The notes under the pieces are model-generated. The model was not told the DNA's origin. It did not search any database and was given only the letters and a program-made list of their open reading frames with translations. Source: an uncultured Bacteroidales bacterium (lineage in GTDB: Bacteria > Bacteroidota > Bacteroidia > Bacteroidales > WCHB1-69). Taken from it: 41,643 nucleotides of DNA. The stretch is from positions 1-41,643 of the forward strand of contig CAJOKR010000001.1 in assembly GCA_905235135.1 (NCBI GenBank). Reading direction: 5' to 3'. Made by a program: the position numbers and the translations under genes. Positions 16,928 through 25,342 of the stretch are shown piece after piece; the first letter of the stretch is position 1, and each line of letters opens with the position of its first letter.

Positions 16928-16955
16928 GTAGAGACTTGCCATGGCGCGTCTCTAC
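16928..16955. repeat. 28-bp palindrome, copy 8 (imperfect)
   Basis: The arms are GTAGAGAC and GCGTCTCTAC with centre TTGCCATGGC. It lies 7 bp after the mutA stop. Confidence 0.85.
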
Positions 16956-16971
16956 GGTAATACGTACAAAT

Positions 16972-16999
16972 CCCCCCGCCTCTTGACGGGGGTTTATTT
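16972..16999 (+). terminator. Intrinsic terminator between mutA and xylA
   Basis: The stem CCCCCG/CGGGGG with an 8-nt loop is followed by TTTATTT. It ends about 10 nt before the xylA start, so it could act as a leader attenuator for xylA as well as ending mutA. Confidence 0.7.
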
Positions 17000-17008
17000 C
17001 TTAAAGTT

Positions 17009-18337
17009 ATGGAATTTTATCAAGGCAAAACCGCTTTCTTCCCCAATGTCGGGAAAATCAACTTCGAAGGCAAAGAGTCCAAAAACCCGATGGCCTTCCA
17101 CTATTATGACGAAAACCGCGTGGTGATGGGCAAAACCATGAAAGAACATCTCAAGTTCGCCATGGCCTACTGGCACACGCTCTGCGCCGATGGTGTGGAT
17201 CAGTTTGGGGGTCCGACGAAGACCTTCCCATGGAATAATGCCGCTGACCCGATTTCCCGCGCCAAGCTCAAGATGGATGCGGCTTTCGAGTTCATGACCA
17301 AATGCGGCATTCCCTACTACTGCTTCCACGATGTGGATGTGGTGGAACCGGGCGACACGTTGGCGGAGTTCGAGAAACGGTTGGCCACGATGGTGGAGCA
17401 CGCGAAAGGGGTGCAACAGGCTACGGGCAAGCAGCTTCTCTGGTCCACGGCCAACGTCTTCGGGCACAAGCGCTACATGAACGGCGCGGCCACCAACCCC
17501 GATTTCCACGTCACGACGTTCGCGGCCACGCAGATCAAGAACGCCATCGACGCGTGCATCGCCTTGGGCGGCCGGAACTACGTCTTCTGGGGCGGAAGAG
17601 AGGGATACATGTCGCTGCTCAACACCGACATGAAGCGCGAGAAAGAGCACCTCGCCATGATGTTGACGATGGCCCGCGACTATGGTCGCAAGAACGGCTT
17701 CAAAGGCACCTTCCTCATCGAGCCGAAACCGATGGAACCGACTAAGCACCAGTACGATGTGGATGCCGAGACGGTCATCGGGTTTCTCAGGCACTACGGT
17801 TTGGACAAGGATTTCGCTCTGAACATCGAGGTGAACCACGCCACCTTGGCCGGCCACACCTTCGAGCACGAGCTGCAGTGCGCCGCTGACGCGGGGATGC
17901 TGTGCAGCATCGACATCAACCGGGGCGACTACCAGAACGGCTGGGACACCGACCAGTTCCCCATCGACATCTATGAGCTGACGATGGCCTGGTTAGTCAT
18001 CTTGCAGGGCGGCGGATTCACCACCGGCGGCACCAACTTCGATGCCAAAACGCGCCGTAATTCCACCGATTTGGAAGACCTCTTCTACGCCCACATCAGC
18101 GGTATGGATGCTTTCGCACGGGCATTGCTCACCGCTGCCGCCATCCTCCAACATTCAGACCTCCCCAAGATGCGTGCCGCCCGCTACGCCTCCTTCGACG
18201 AAGGCAACGGCAAGGCTTTCGAAGAGGGCAAACTCACGTTGGAAGATATGCGCAATATCGCCCTGCAACTACCTGAGCCGAAACAGATTAGCGGCCAGCA
18301 GGAGCTGTACGAGATGATCGTGAACATGTACGTATAA
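17009..18337 (+). CDS. xylA: Xylose isomerase
   Basis: The 442-residue TIM-barrel enzyme converts D-xylose to D-xylulose. It has the catalytic FHDVD (His107, Asp110), VFWGGREGY, the metal ligands in LIEPKP (Glu238) and NIEVNH (Glu274, His277), and SIDINRGD with its Asp pair. It is full length. The XylE-type symporter at 18864-20414, convergent and one gene away, gives uptake and isomerisation together, but no xylulokinase or regulator is in the window. It starts only 10 nt after the mutA terminator hairpin, which leaves little room for its own promoter and hints at control by attenuation; that is inference. Confidence 0.97.
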   Translation: MEFYQGKTAFFPNVGKINFEGKESKNPMAFHYYDENRVVMGKTMKEHLKFAMAYWHTLCADGVDQFGGPTKTFPWNNAADPISRAKLKMDAAFEFMTKCGIPYYCFHDVDVVEPGDTLAEFEKRLATMVEHAKGVQQATGKQLLWSTANVFGHKRYMNGAATNPDFHVTTFAATQIKNAIDACIALGGRNYVFWGGREGYMSLLNTDMKREKEHLAMMLTMARDYGRKNGFKGTFLIEPKPMEPTKHQYDVDAETVIGFLRHYGLDKDFALNIEVNHATLAGHTFEHELQCAADAGMLCSIDINRGDYQNGWDTDQFPIDIYELTMAWLVILQGGGFTTGGTNFDAKTRRNSTDLEDLFYAHISGMDAFARALLTAAAILQHSDLPKMRAARYASFDEGNGKAFEEGKLTLEDMRNIALQLPEPKQISGQQELYEMIVNMYV

Positions 18338-18344
18338 AATTGTG

Positions 18345-18352
18345 TACTTTTG
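18345..18352 (+). promoter_or_regulatory. -7 box (TACTTTTG) for ridA
   Basis: TACTTTTG lies 21 nt before the ATG at 18374, directly after the xylA stop. Confidence 0.6.
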
Positions 18353-18373
18353 CAATTTCAAAAATAACCCATT

Positions 18374-18748
18374 ATGAAGAAAGTAATCCACACCAACAAT
18401 GCACCGGCCGCCATCGGGCCGTACAGCCAGGCTATCGAAGCTAACGGCATGTTATTCATCTCCGGTCAGATTCCCGTGAATCCCGCCGACGGCACTGTGC
18501 CTGAGGGCATTACCGCCCAAACCGAGCAGGTGATGAAGAACATTGCCGCCATCCTTGACGAGGCTGGCTACACTTTCGACAATGTGGTGAAGACCACCTG
18601 TCTGCTCAGCGATATCGCCAATTTCGGCGCGATGAACGAGGTCTATGCGACCCGCTTCCCCTCCAATCCACCCGCCCGCGCCGCTTTCGCCGTGCGCGAT
18701 CTCCCCAAGGGCGTGATGGTCGAAATTGAGGTCATTGCCGCGAAATAA
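18374..18748 (+). CDS. ridA: RidA-family reactive enamine/imine deaminase
   Basis: The 124-residue protein matches RidA (YjgF) throughout: NAPAAIGPYSQAI near the N-terminus, LFISGQIPVNP, and NPPARAAFAVRDLPKGVMVEIE, with the conserved Arg and Glu of the trimer-interface active site. RidA hydrolyses 2-aminoacrylate and related imines released by PLP enzymes. It has its own promoter (18345) and terminator (18774). Confidence 0.95.
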   Translation: MKKVIHTNNAPAAIGPYSQAIEANGMLFISGQIPVNPADGTVPEGITAQTEQVMKNIAAILDEAGYTFDNVVKTTCLLSDIANFGAMNEVYATRFPSNPPARAAFAVRDLPKGVMVEIEVIAAK

Positions 18749-18769
18749 GACTTGAGACTTAGGACTTAA
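18749..18769 (+). repeat. Three heptads (GACTTGA, GACTTAG, GACTTAA)
   Basis: These are in exact 7-bp register. In reverse complement they use the AAGTCTC/AAGTCCT words of the array at 38679-38797. Confidence 0.55.
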
Positions 18770-18773
18770 AGAA

Positions 18774-18815
18774 AACGTGTGGCGTTGGGTTTTCCTGACG
18801 CCACACGTTGTTTTT
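18774..18815 (+). terminator. Strong intrinsic terminator after ridA
   Basis: A perfect 12-bp stem (18774-18785 with 18798-18809) and a 12-nt loop are followed by TTTTT. Confidence 0.88.
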
Positions 18816-18863
18816 ATTCTTTGACAATTCTGGTATTCCCGAAAGAAGTTACCGTCCTTCACT

Positions 18864-20414
18864 CTACCGTTTCTCCTTCCAATATTCCTCCATCTCCTCT
18901 AATGATTTCCCCGTCGTCTCCGGAACCATCTTCCAGATGAAGAGGGCGGCGAGGACACCCATCAGACCGTAAATCCAATAGGAGAAACCGTGGTTGAAAA
19001 GCGCGGTGAGGGTTTCGTTTTTGTCGAGCATCGGGAACGTCCAGGAAACCAGGAAGTTGGAAATCCACTGTGAGGCCACGGCGACGCTCATCACCATGGA
19101 ACGGATGGAGTTGGGGAAAATTTCCGAGAGCAGCACCCAGCAGACGGGTCCCCACGACATGGCAAATCCCGCCGTATAGACCAACATGCAGATGAGTGAA
19201 CCGATGCCCACATTGTGCATGAAGAAGGTGGTGCCGAGAATGAACATCGAGAGTGCCATCACCAATGCGCCCACAATCATCAGCGGACGACGACCGAACT
19301 TATCGACCGTCAGGATAGCGAGGATGGTGAAGGAGAGGTTCACCGCCCCGACGATAATCTGCTGCATCAAGGCCGTGTCGGTGGCCGCACCCATGGTCTT
19401 GAAGATTTCCGGCGCATAGTAAAGCACCACATTGATGCCGATAAACTGCTGCAGCGAAGCCAACAGCACGCCCACCAAGATGATGGCGCGGCCGTAGGTG
19501 CGCAAGGGGAAAATGAGTGCAACCAAGAAGCTAATGAGCAGCGAAATCTCGAATGCACTGGTGACTTTGCACAATTTCAGGAGGATGAAGCCGGCCACAA
19601 AGAGGATAACCCAGGTGAGCACGAAGGTATAGAACGGCCGCATGGACTGGGCTTTTTCGTTCAGGCTTTCGCGGATGGCAGACATCTCCCGTTCGGCATT
19701 GTCGCCAGAAGTTTTGCGCAACACGGCGAGAGCTTTCTCCTCACGACCGCGCATGACAAGGTAGCGGGGCGTTTCTGGCACGAAAAACAGCGCAATGAGG
19801 AAGAGACCCGCGGGAATCATTTCGGAGGCAAACATCTGCCGCCAGCCGATGGTATGAAGCCATTCCGCATCGCCGCGACGGGCAATATTGTAGTTCACAA
19901 AGTAGATGATGAGCATACCGAGAATGATGGCGAACTGGTTAAGGGAGACCAATGTGCCGCGCCGGTTGGCGGGTGCGATCTCGGCAATGTACATCGGAGA
20001 AAGCATCGAAGCGATACCGACTCCCACGCCGCCGCTGATACGGTAGAAAACGAAATGGTTGATGAAATGATAGTCACCATCGCCAGGCATCCCCCAGAAA
20101 ATCTCCGGCCATGCAGAGCGTATGGCAGAGAGCAGGAAAAGTACGGCAGCAATCATCAGCGAGGGTTTGCGACCGAGTTTCTGGGAGAGCCAGCCGGCAA
20201 AGCAGGCCCCGATAATACAGCCGATCAGGGTGCTGCTCACCACAAAGCCTTCTAAAGCATTTGCCTGTGCCGCAGGAAGGCCCTGTGGTTCGATGAAAAA
20301 GACCCGCAGCGACTCCACCGTGCCGGAAATCACCGCCGTGTCGTAACCGAACAGAAGGCCGCCCATGGTGGCCACTAACGTCAGCGCGAAAATATACAGT
20401 CTGTTATTCTTCAT
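18864..20414 (-). CDS. xylE: D-xylose:proton symporter, XylE-like MFS sugar porter
   Basis: The 516-residue 12-helix transporter closely follows E. coli XylE: GGLLFGYDTAVISGTVES in helix 1, FYRISGGVGVGIASMLSP, the VPETPR motif before the central loop, QQFIGINVVLYYAPEIFK in helix 7, DKFGRRPL, and GPVCWVLLSEIFPNSIR in helix 10, ending with VPETTGKSLEE. The central cytoplasmic loop and the following helix pair (around residues 225-300) are longer than in XylE. Xylose is the likely substrate given xylA close by. The ATG at 20414 is chosen over 20432 because the promoter at 20444-20451 leaves a normal leader. Confidence 0.92.
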   Translation of the reverse strand: MKNNRLYIFALTLVATMGGLLFGYDTAVISGTVESLRVFFIEPQGLPAAQANALEGFVVSSTLIGCIIGACFAGWLSQKLGRKPSLMIAAVLFLLSAIRSAWPEIFWGMPGDGDYHFINHFVFYRISGGVGVGIASMLSPMYIAEIAPANRRGTLVSLNQFAIILGMLIIYFVNYNIARRGDAEWLHTIGWRQMFASEMIPAGLFLIALFFVPETPRYLVMRGREEKALAVLRKTSGDNAEREMSAIRESLNEKAQSMRPFYTFVLTWVILFVAGFILLKLCKVTSAFEISLLISFLVALIFPLRTYGRAIILVGVLLASLQQFIGINVVLYYAPEIFKTMGAATDTALMQQIIVGAVNLSFTILAILTVDKFGRRPLMIVGALVMALSMFILGTTFFMHNVGIGSLICMLVYTAGFAMSWGPVCWVLLSEIFPNSIRSMVMSVAVASQWISNFLVSWTFPMLDKNETLTALFNHGFSYWIYGLMGVLAALFIWKMVPETTGKSLEEMEEYWKEKR

Positions 20415-20443
20415 AATCAAGGGGTTATACAAATTTCAGACGG

Positions 20444-20451
20444 CAAAAATA
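20444..20451 (-). promoter_or_regulatory. -7 box (TATTTTTG, minus strand) for xylE
   Basis: On the minus strand this reads TATTTTTG, 29 nt before the ATG at 20414. Confidence 0.6.
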
Positions 20452-20568
20452 CACATTTTTCGGGTTAATTAAACATTCGGCCGAAAGGGGAATCTATCGC
20501 CCCAAAATAATGAACCAAAACCTATTAATAAAATTTTTCACCGAGTGCGCGACAATTCATAAAAAGTG

Positions 20569-20576
20569 TATTTTTG
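20569..20576 (+). promoter_or_regulatory. -7 box (TATTTTTG) for the ferredoxin gene
   Basis: TATTTTTG lies 28 nt before the ATG at 20605. The preceding GTG start of the same frame (20566) overlaps it and is therefore not used. Confidence 0.65.
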
Positions 20577-20604
20577 CGGCTCAATCAACAACCAAAAAAG
20601 TATT

Positions 20605-20775
20605 ATGGCTTACAAAATTAGTGAAGATCTTTGCGCCGCTTGCGGAACCTGCATCGGCGAATGCCCCCAAGAGGCTATCTCCGAGGGCGCGACTTACTCC
20701 ATCAACCCCGATCTCTGCATCGAGTGCGGTGCCTGCGCAGACGTTTGTCCGTGCGAGGCTATCAGCCTGGAGTAG
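20605..20775 (+). CDS. Clostridial-type 2[4Fe-4S] ferredoxin
   Basis: The 56-residue protein has two C-x2-C-x2-C-x3-C-P motifs (CAACGTCIGECP and CIECGACADVCP), the complete ligand set for two [4Fe-4S] clusters. It is a low-potential electron carrier for anaerobic metabolism such as pyruvate:ferredoxin oxidoreductase, Rnf or hydrogenase; the partner here is unknown. It is monocistronic, with its own -7 box and a terminator 26 nt after the stop. Confidence 0.96.
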   Translation: MAYKISEDLCAACGTCIGECPQEAISEGATYSINPDLCIECGACADVCPCEAISLE

Positions 20776-20800
20776 TCTGGACTTTATTGTCTAACAACCA

Positions 20801-20830
20801 AAAAGAGGCGCGGAATTCCGTGCCTCTTTT
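20801..20830. terminator. Bidirectional terminator between ferredoxin and the surE unit
   Basis: A near-perfect 30-bp palindrome (AAAAGAGGC...GCCTCTTTT around CGGAATTCCG) has A and T runs on both sides, so it can stop transcripts from either direction. Confidence 0.85.
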
Positions 20831-20854
20831 CGTTGGTTCAAAGTTCAACAACCA

Positions 20855-21166
20855 TTACAGCAAGAACTGCGCGGCCAAGAACACGATAGCCCAGGCGAAG
20901 GTGACCCCGAGGATGCCGCGGCCTGTCTTGTCGAATTTCAGCTTCAACAGATAGTAGCGTAGGATGAAGATGTTCGGGATCAGGGCAAGAAGGATGAATT
21001 TCGGAATCAGGTCCTTCGTAAGGTCGGGATTCCTGGCAATCACTTGCGGGTTGGCATGCATTATCAGCGCATAAATGCCGTAGATGATGCCGAACAGCAC
21101 CACCGTGACGACAAATCCCAAAATCACGCCCACGGCATAGGAGTCTCTTCTCAGTTTTTCCATCAT
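20855..21166 (-). CDS. Small integral membrane protein, unknown function
   Basis: The 103-residue protein has about three hydrophobic helices (12-34, 55-72, 84-101) separated by basic loops, for example MMEKLRRDSYA and LKLKFDKTGR. I do not recognise a family. Its ATG (21164-21166) overlaps the surE TGA stop as ATGA, so it is translationally coupled to surE and likely the last gene of the minus-strand unit that ends at the terminator 20801-20830. Confidence 0.75.
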   Translation of the reverse strand: MMEKLRRDSYAVGVILGFVVTVVLFGIIYGIYALIMHANPQVIARNPDLTKDLIPKFILLALIPNIFILRYYLLKLKFDKTGRGILGVTFAWAIVFLAAQFLL

Positions 21167-21936
21167 AATTCCAAGAATTTAAGGGTTTCGATATATTGGT
21201 ATGCGGTAAGATCATACTGCACGGGCTGCACCGAGATATAGTTATGCTGCAAGGCCCATTCGCAGGTGTCTTCTTCCTGCTCCAATCGCTCCAACCAGCC
21301 GGTCAGCCAGTAGTATTTCCCGCCGTAAGGATCAACACGCTCCTGCAGATCCTCATGCCAGGTGGCATGGCACTGCCGTGTGATCCGAACGCCTTTGATT
21401 TCCTCGATAGGAACCTTCGGGAAATTGACATTCAAGCAGATATGAGGCGGAAGACCTTTCTCCAACACCTTCTCCACAATCGGGCGACCGAAATGGACGG
21501 CAGCGGTGAAATCGGCATTGGCACTGTAGTCCAACAGGGAAAGTCCCACCGCCGGAATGCTGTCGAAGGAAGCTTCAATGGCAGCAGCCATCGTACCGGA
21601 ATAGATCAGGCTCACCGAGGAGTTGGAACCGTGGTTGATGCCCGAAAGCAGCAGGTCGATTTTGCGGTCGCGCAAAACTACCTTCTCACCCAACTTCACA
21701 CAATCGACGGGGGTACCGTTGGTCTTGTAGTAAGCCACCCCATCTTCGTTTTTGTAGTTGTGAAGTCTCAGCGGCTCACCCATTGTGATGGCGTGTCCCA
21801 TACCAGAACGCGTCCGGTCAGGCACTACCACCACCACCTCGCCCAACGGCTTGGCAATCTCCACCATCGCCTCCAGCCCCTTCGCTGCGAAGCCGTCGTC
21901 GTTGACAATCAGAATTAACGGTCTCTTCTCTTGCAT
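21163..21936 (-). CDS. surE: 5'/3'-nucleotidase SurE
   Basis: The 257-residue metal-dependent phosphatase dephosphorylates nucleoside monophosphates. It has the SurE signature: ILIVNDDGFAAKGLEAM (metal-binding Asp pair), VVPDRTRSGMGHAITM, and LLSGINHGSNSS with SGTMAAAIEA. It starts 3 bp after the C25 protease stop and overlaps the membrane-protein start, so it sits inside a tightly packed unit. Confidence 0.95.
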   Translation of the reverse strand: MQEKRPLILIVNDDGFAAKGLEAMVEIAKPLGEVVVVVPDRTRSGMGHAITMGEPLRLHNYKNEDGVAYYKTNGTPVDCVKLGEKVVLRDRKIDLLLSGINHGSNSSVSLIYSGTMAAAIEASFDSIPAVGLSLLDYSANADFTAAVHFGRPIVEKVLEKGLPPHICLNVNFPKVPIEEIKGVRITRQCHATWHEDLQERVDPYGGKYYWLTGWLERLEQEEDTCEWALQHNYISVQPVQYDLTAYQYIETLKFLEL

Positions 21937-21939
21937 ACG

Positions 21940-24900
21940 TTACTTCTTGACGATTTTGGCAGTTTGAATCTGATGCTGACGGTTTTCAACATTCAAGATA
22001 CAAATCCCAGAAGGATAGTTACTTACATTAATATCCGTCTGATTACCCTCTATCCGACCGCCTTGCAGCAGTTTGCCGTTCAAGTCGTAGAGACGGAAAG
22101 TATAACCCTGTTCTTCATCGTTTGTGGTTACATGGATGTAATCCGTAGTAGGATTCGGCCATACTTGAGCCGTAGCAACGTTTTGCTCTATTTCGCTGAT
22201 GCCCACAGGATTGTTCACTTTGCCGCACGGGAAGGAGATGAGGTCGATGTAGGCACAGTCATGGCCACTCGAACCATAGTAGTCTTTCGAATAGGTCCAC
22301 TGATAGGTATGCACCCCGGCAGTCACCGGATAGGCAGCGCGAGTCCAACCGGTAACGCCGCTCCATTCATCCTTCGTCTGACCGTCAATCTTGAAAGTCA
22401 GCTTGTCGTAGGTCGCTTCGCTCGACACTTTGTAGTAAAAAGAGATAGTATCGGTGACGGTGGCCGTGTCGGTGATGGACAGGCGGGTGGAAGAACTATG
22501 GCTGATGACACCGGATTTTGCGCAATAAGTGCCTTCGTAGGGGGAGCTCGTAACGATGGTCCACGGTATTGACGAATTGTTAACCCAGTTCATATTCGTG
22601 AAATCGCCGCTTTCCCAATCTTCAGCCACTTCTCCAATCTTGACGGGGAAGTTGGTGTTTGCGAAATAGTAGTTGACCCAAAGGGACGTTTTGATGTAGG
22701 CGATGGTTGGCTCCTGAATGGAGCTGTTAGCGGTGGCCTCAAAAGTCACAGTGGTGGTTCCATTGACATCAACCGCTTGGAAGGGGATATTACCCCCCGG
22801 CAAAGAGATTTCATCGCCCTCATTATTCACAAAGAAAGCACCGCCCACAATCGGCATGTTGCCGGTGTTGGCGATAGTGGCGGTACATTGGAACGTCTCA
22901 CCGTAGTCCACTCGACCGTTGCCGTTGCCCGTACCAGCGTCATTAATGGACATGGAGGTAATCGCTAACGTGGGGGCGTAAAGTTTCACCGTCTTGTTCT
23001 GAACCAGCGTATCATTGCCGAAGATGACCTCCATCTTGATGGTGGCATTGTGGTTGGCCGGGGCTATGTCGCTCACTTTGAATGTGAAAGTGGGCGATGA
23101 GGAAAGGGTGTCATGAGCGGCCACTGTCGCAACAGTCAACTCTTGGGTGCTGCCCAATGTGATGTAGGAATCCTCCGTGGAGAGTTTGATACGAACATTT
23201 GTGGCAGCCTCATTACCGATGTTGATAATCTGCGGAGCAACCTGCAGGGTCTTTCCAAATTCAGGCAGGTTGTTGTGCCGGTTGTTCACGAAAGGTACGG
23301 TCTTGTCGGTCAGATCCAAATCACCAATAAGCACATACGGTCCTTCGTTGGGGATGAAATTGATTGTCCCCTCGTAAGGCAGGTAGTTGGGCGCGGTGGC
23401 CAGCACGTGGAGGGTGTCGGTGGGCAGGTAGGTCTGGTTGAATGCCATCGTGTATTGGCCATTCTGAATGTTCCCGACAGCAATGACTTCCGTGCCTTTG
23501 GTAACCGCAATCCGGGCGTTCTCCACCGAAGAGGTGAAAGTAACGGACGGAGTACCGACGGGGAAGGTAGCGTTGTGGGAAACCTCCAACTGTGCCGGCT
23601 CAGCAGTACGCATCAGCAGTGTCGGATCGCCGAAGAGAATCCAAGTGCGAAAGACCTCCACATCGTTATAGACATCCAACATGTGGATCATCCCGTTGAA
23701 AACGATGCCGCCATATCTGAAATACTGGTTGCCGGGCGTGGTGCCGACCAACAGGTCAATCATCCTATCCTGGGCACACATCGGGGAGTTCCAAGGCTGG
23801 TTGATGGTAGAACCAATCATGCTGACTGCACCGGTAGGCTGACCGTCGTACGTGGCGCGCAACCAAGCCTCCGCAAAGCAGGTACCCGTATGGTATTCGC
23901 CGTTCACGCAGGCCACTGACAGGATTAACGGCAGCTTGCCTACATTGGTCAACGAATTGACATTATTGTTGTTGAAGTTGGTTGTAACCCACATCTGCAC
24001 ATCGCCATGACCGCAATAACTGATAATGCCCACACCGTCGTTGACAGCTGTGCTGACCATGGTTGCCGTCGGGTTTCCGGAAGCATCCAAGCCGCCTTGA
24101 TTGCCCTCAAAAAGCTCATAGCCAGAGGTATAGGTATAGCCTTGCAACTTGTTGTCAATGTTACGGATATGCTGGTAGTCGTACTCGTTGTTGTCGCCAG
24201 GACCCTGGTTGGAGGCGATACCCATAAACGATGTGAAATGGGAGGTCTCCGGCGGATTCTGTTCATACTCGATAAAGCGCTGCACCTGCGTCTCCACCTG
24301 GGAAACATTCTCGGCGGAAATCTTACCCAGGATGATGTCGGGATAAGAGTCGTTGCCGGCAATTTCCGTGAAGTTGTTGTCAACCTTATTACCGCCGATT
24401 GTCGGGGTGGGGAACTGTGCATTGTCACCCACGATAATCACGAAGGCGAGGTTGTGTTCGTTGTAATAGCTTTGAATGTAGCTCTTAATGGTTTGGGCAG
24501 TGCTGCCGGCAGTGGAAAGGGGAACCATCTCCGTGTTGAATCCGTTGCGGATTTTCCAGTCCACGTAAGGCTGCATGGCTTCCATAAAGTTTTCGGGACA
24601 GATAATGAGAATGTCACCCTCCTCAACCACGGGTGTGCCGCGCAAACCGCTGTAGTTCAGGAAATGCTGGGTATAGATGGCATCGAAGGTGCGGTTGTTC
24701 TTTTGGGATTGGACAAAGGAACGCCCGCTGTTGTAACGCACTTTTACCGTCACCGACGAATAAACCTTCAGCTTTTGTGCCGACGGGTTGTAGTCGAAGG
24801 GGTAAACTTTGACGCTAACACCGTGAATGTCACGAAGTTGGTAATCATCACCCACTGCGGCGGCGCTGCCCAACAGGTAGTTGGCAGACTGGTAATCCGC

Positions 24901-25281
24901 GTTCTTCGTGTAGGGGATAGTCGCCGGATCGATGTTGCGGTAGAGCTTACCCTTGGACGGGGCGAGGACAAAGTTCGGAATTTCCACGAACTGTGCGTCC
25001 AAGATTTCCGTTTCCGGGTTACTGCCTTCGGGCACCATCAGGGAGAAGGCCGTCTGCAACAACTCGGGACTTCCCTTTTTCAGGACAGGATAAGCACTCT
25101 CCATGTGGAGTGTCTGCATTTCTGTACCGTCAACGGTCACGGTTTCCGTGTGATAGGTGCCGAAATCCACCCGCACCACGGCCTCTCTCTGGTTGGAGCT
25201 CAGCAGGGTGTATTGGATGTTTTGGGCCTGCCCGAAGGTTACTGCGAGCAGAAGGATGAGGAATGTTGTGATCTTTTTCAC
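21940..25281 (-). CDS. Gingipain-like C25 cysteine protease exported by T9SS
   Basis: The 1113-residue protein has a signal peptide (1-20, cut after GQAQ), a propeptide (about 21-215) and a C25 catalytic domain (about 220-570) with the His of YCGHGD (His425) and the Cys of SVACVNGEY (Cys458). Ig-like and CARDB-like repeats follow (about 575-880). After them comes a MAM/cleaved-adhesin-type jelly roll (about 885-1035, from EDWESGDF to YIDLISFP). The T9SS type A sorting domain (about 1045-1113) runs from VWPNPTTDYIHV through FRLYDLNGKLLQGG to TAKIVKK. By family it is a surface or secreted endopeptidase; whether it prefers Arg or Lys cannot be told. It lies 61 bp after the aminotransferase gene and 3 bp before surE. 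Confidence 0.93.
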   Translation of the reverse strand: MKKITTFLILLLAVTFGQAQNIQYTLLSSNQREAVVRVDFGTYHTETVTVDGTEMQTLHMESAYPVLKKGSPELLQTAFSLMVPEGSNPETEILDAQFVEIPNFVLAPSKGKLYRNIDPATIPYTKNADYQSANYLLGSAAAVGDDYQLRDIHGVSVKVYPFDYNPSAQKLKVYSSVTVKVRYNSGRSFVQSQKNNRTFDAIYTQHFLNYSGLRGTPVVEEGDILIICPENFMEAMQPYVDWKIRNGFNTEMVPLSTAGSTAQTIKSYIQSYYNEHNLAFVIIVGDNAQFPTPTIGGNKVDNNFTEIAGNDSYPDIILGKISAENVSQVETQVQRFIEYEQNPPETSHFTSFMGIASNQGPGDNNEYDYQHIRNIDNKLQGYTYTSGYELFEGNQGGLDASGNPTATMVSTAVNDGVGIISYCGHGDVQMWVTTNFNNNNVNSLTNVGKLPLILSVACVNGEYHTGTCFAEAWLRATYDGQPTGAVSMIGSTINQPWNSPMCAQDRMIDLLVGTTPGNQYFRYGGIVFNGMIHMLDVYNDVEVFRTWILFGDPTLLMRTAEPAQLEVSHNATFPVGTPSVTFTSSVENARIAVTKGTEVIAVGNIQNGQYTMAFNQTYLPTDTLHVLATAPNYLPYEGTINFIPNEGPYVLIGDLDLTDKTVPFVNNRHNNLPEFGKTLQVAPQIINIGNEAATNVRIKLSTEDSYITLGSTQELTVATVAAHDTLSSSPTFTFKVSDIAPANHNATIKMEVIFGNDTLVQNKTVKLYAPTLAITSMSINDAGTGNGNGRVDYGETFQCTATIANTGNMPIVGGAFFVNNEGDEISLPGGNIPFQAVDVNGTTTVTFEATANSSIQEPTIAYIKTSLWVNYYFANTNFPVKIGEVAEDWESGDFTNMNWVNNSSIPWTIVTSSPYEGTYCAKSGVISHSSSTRLSITDTATVTDTISFYYKVSSEATYDKLTFKIDGQTKDEWSGVTGWTRAAYPVTAGVHTYQWTYSKDYYGSSGHDCAYIDLISFPCGKVNNPVGISEIEQNVATAQVWPNPTTDYIHVTTNDEEQGYTFRLYDLNGKLLQGGRIEGNQTDINVSNYPSGICILNVENRQHQIQTAKIVKK

Positions 25282-25299
25282 TGCGTTGTTATTAACTAA

Positions 25300-25327
25300 G
25301 TAGAGACGGGGCGCGCCCCGTCTCTAC
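25300..25327. repeat. 28-bp palindrome, copy 9
   Basis: This is a perfect inverted repeat with centre GGGCGCGCCC, in the 61-bp gap between the aminotransferase and C25 genes. Confidence 0.9.
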
Positions 25328-25342
25328 AATCATTGTACGTAA

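Noticed and set aside
19215-20255. A 346-codon open frame opposite xylE
   Set aside because: Its charged, repetitive translation is the complement of a membrane protein gene and has no recognisable domain.
22087-22095. A GTAGAGACG match inside the C25 gene
   Set aside because: Only one arm is present and it encodes the conserved RLYDL of the sorting domain, so it is chance and not a palindrome copy.
24007-25299. A 430-codon open frame on the plus strand opposite the C25 protease
   Set aside because: Its His/Val-rich composition is typical of antisense frames, while the minus-strand protein has clear domains.
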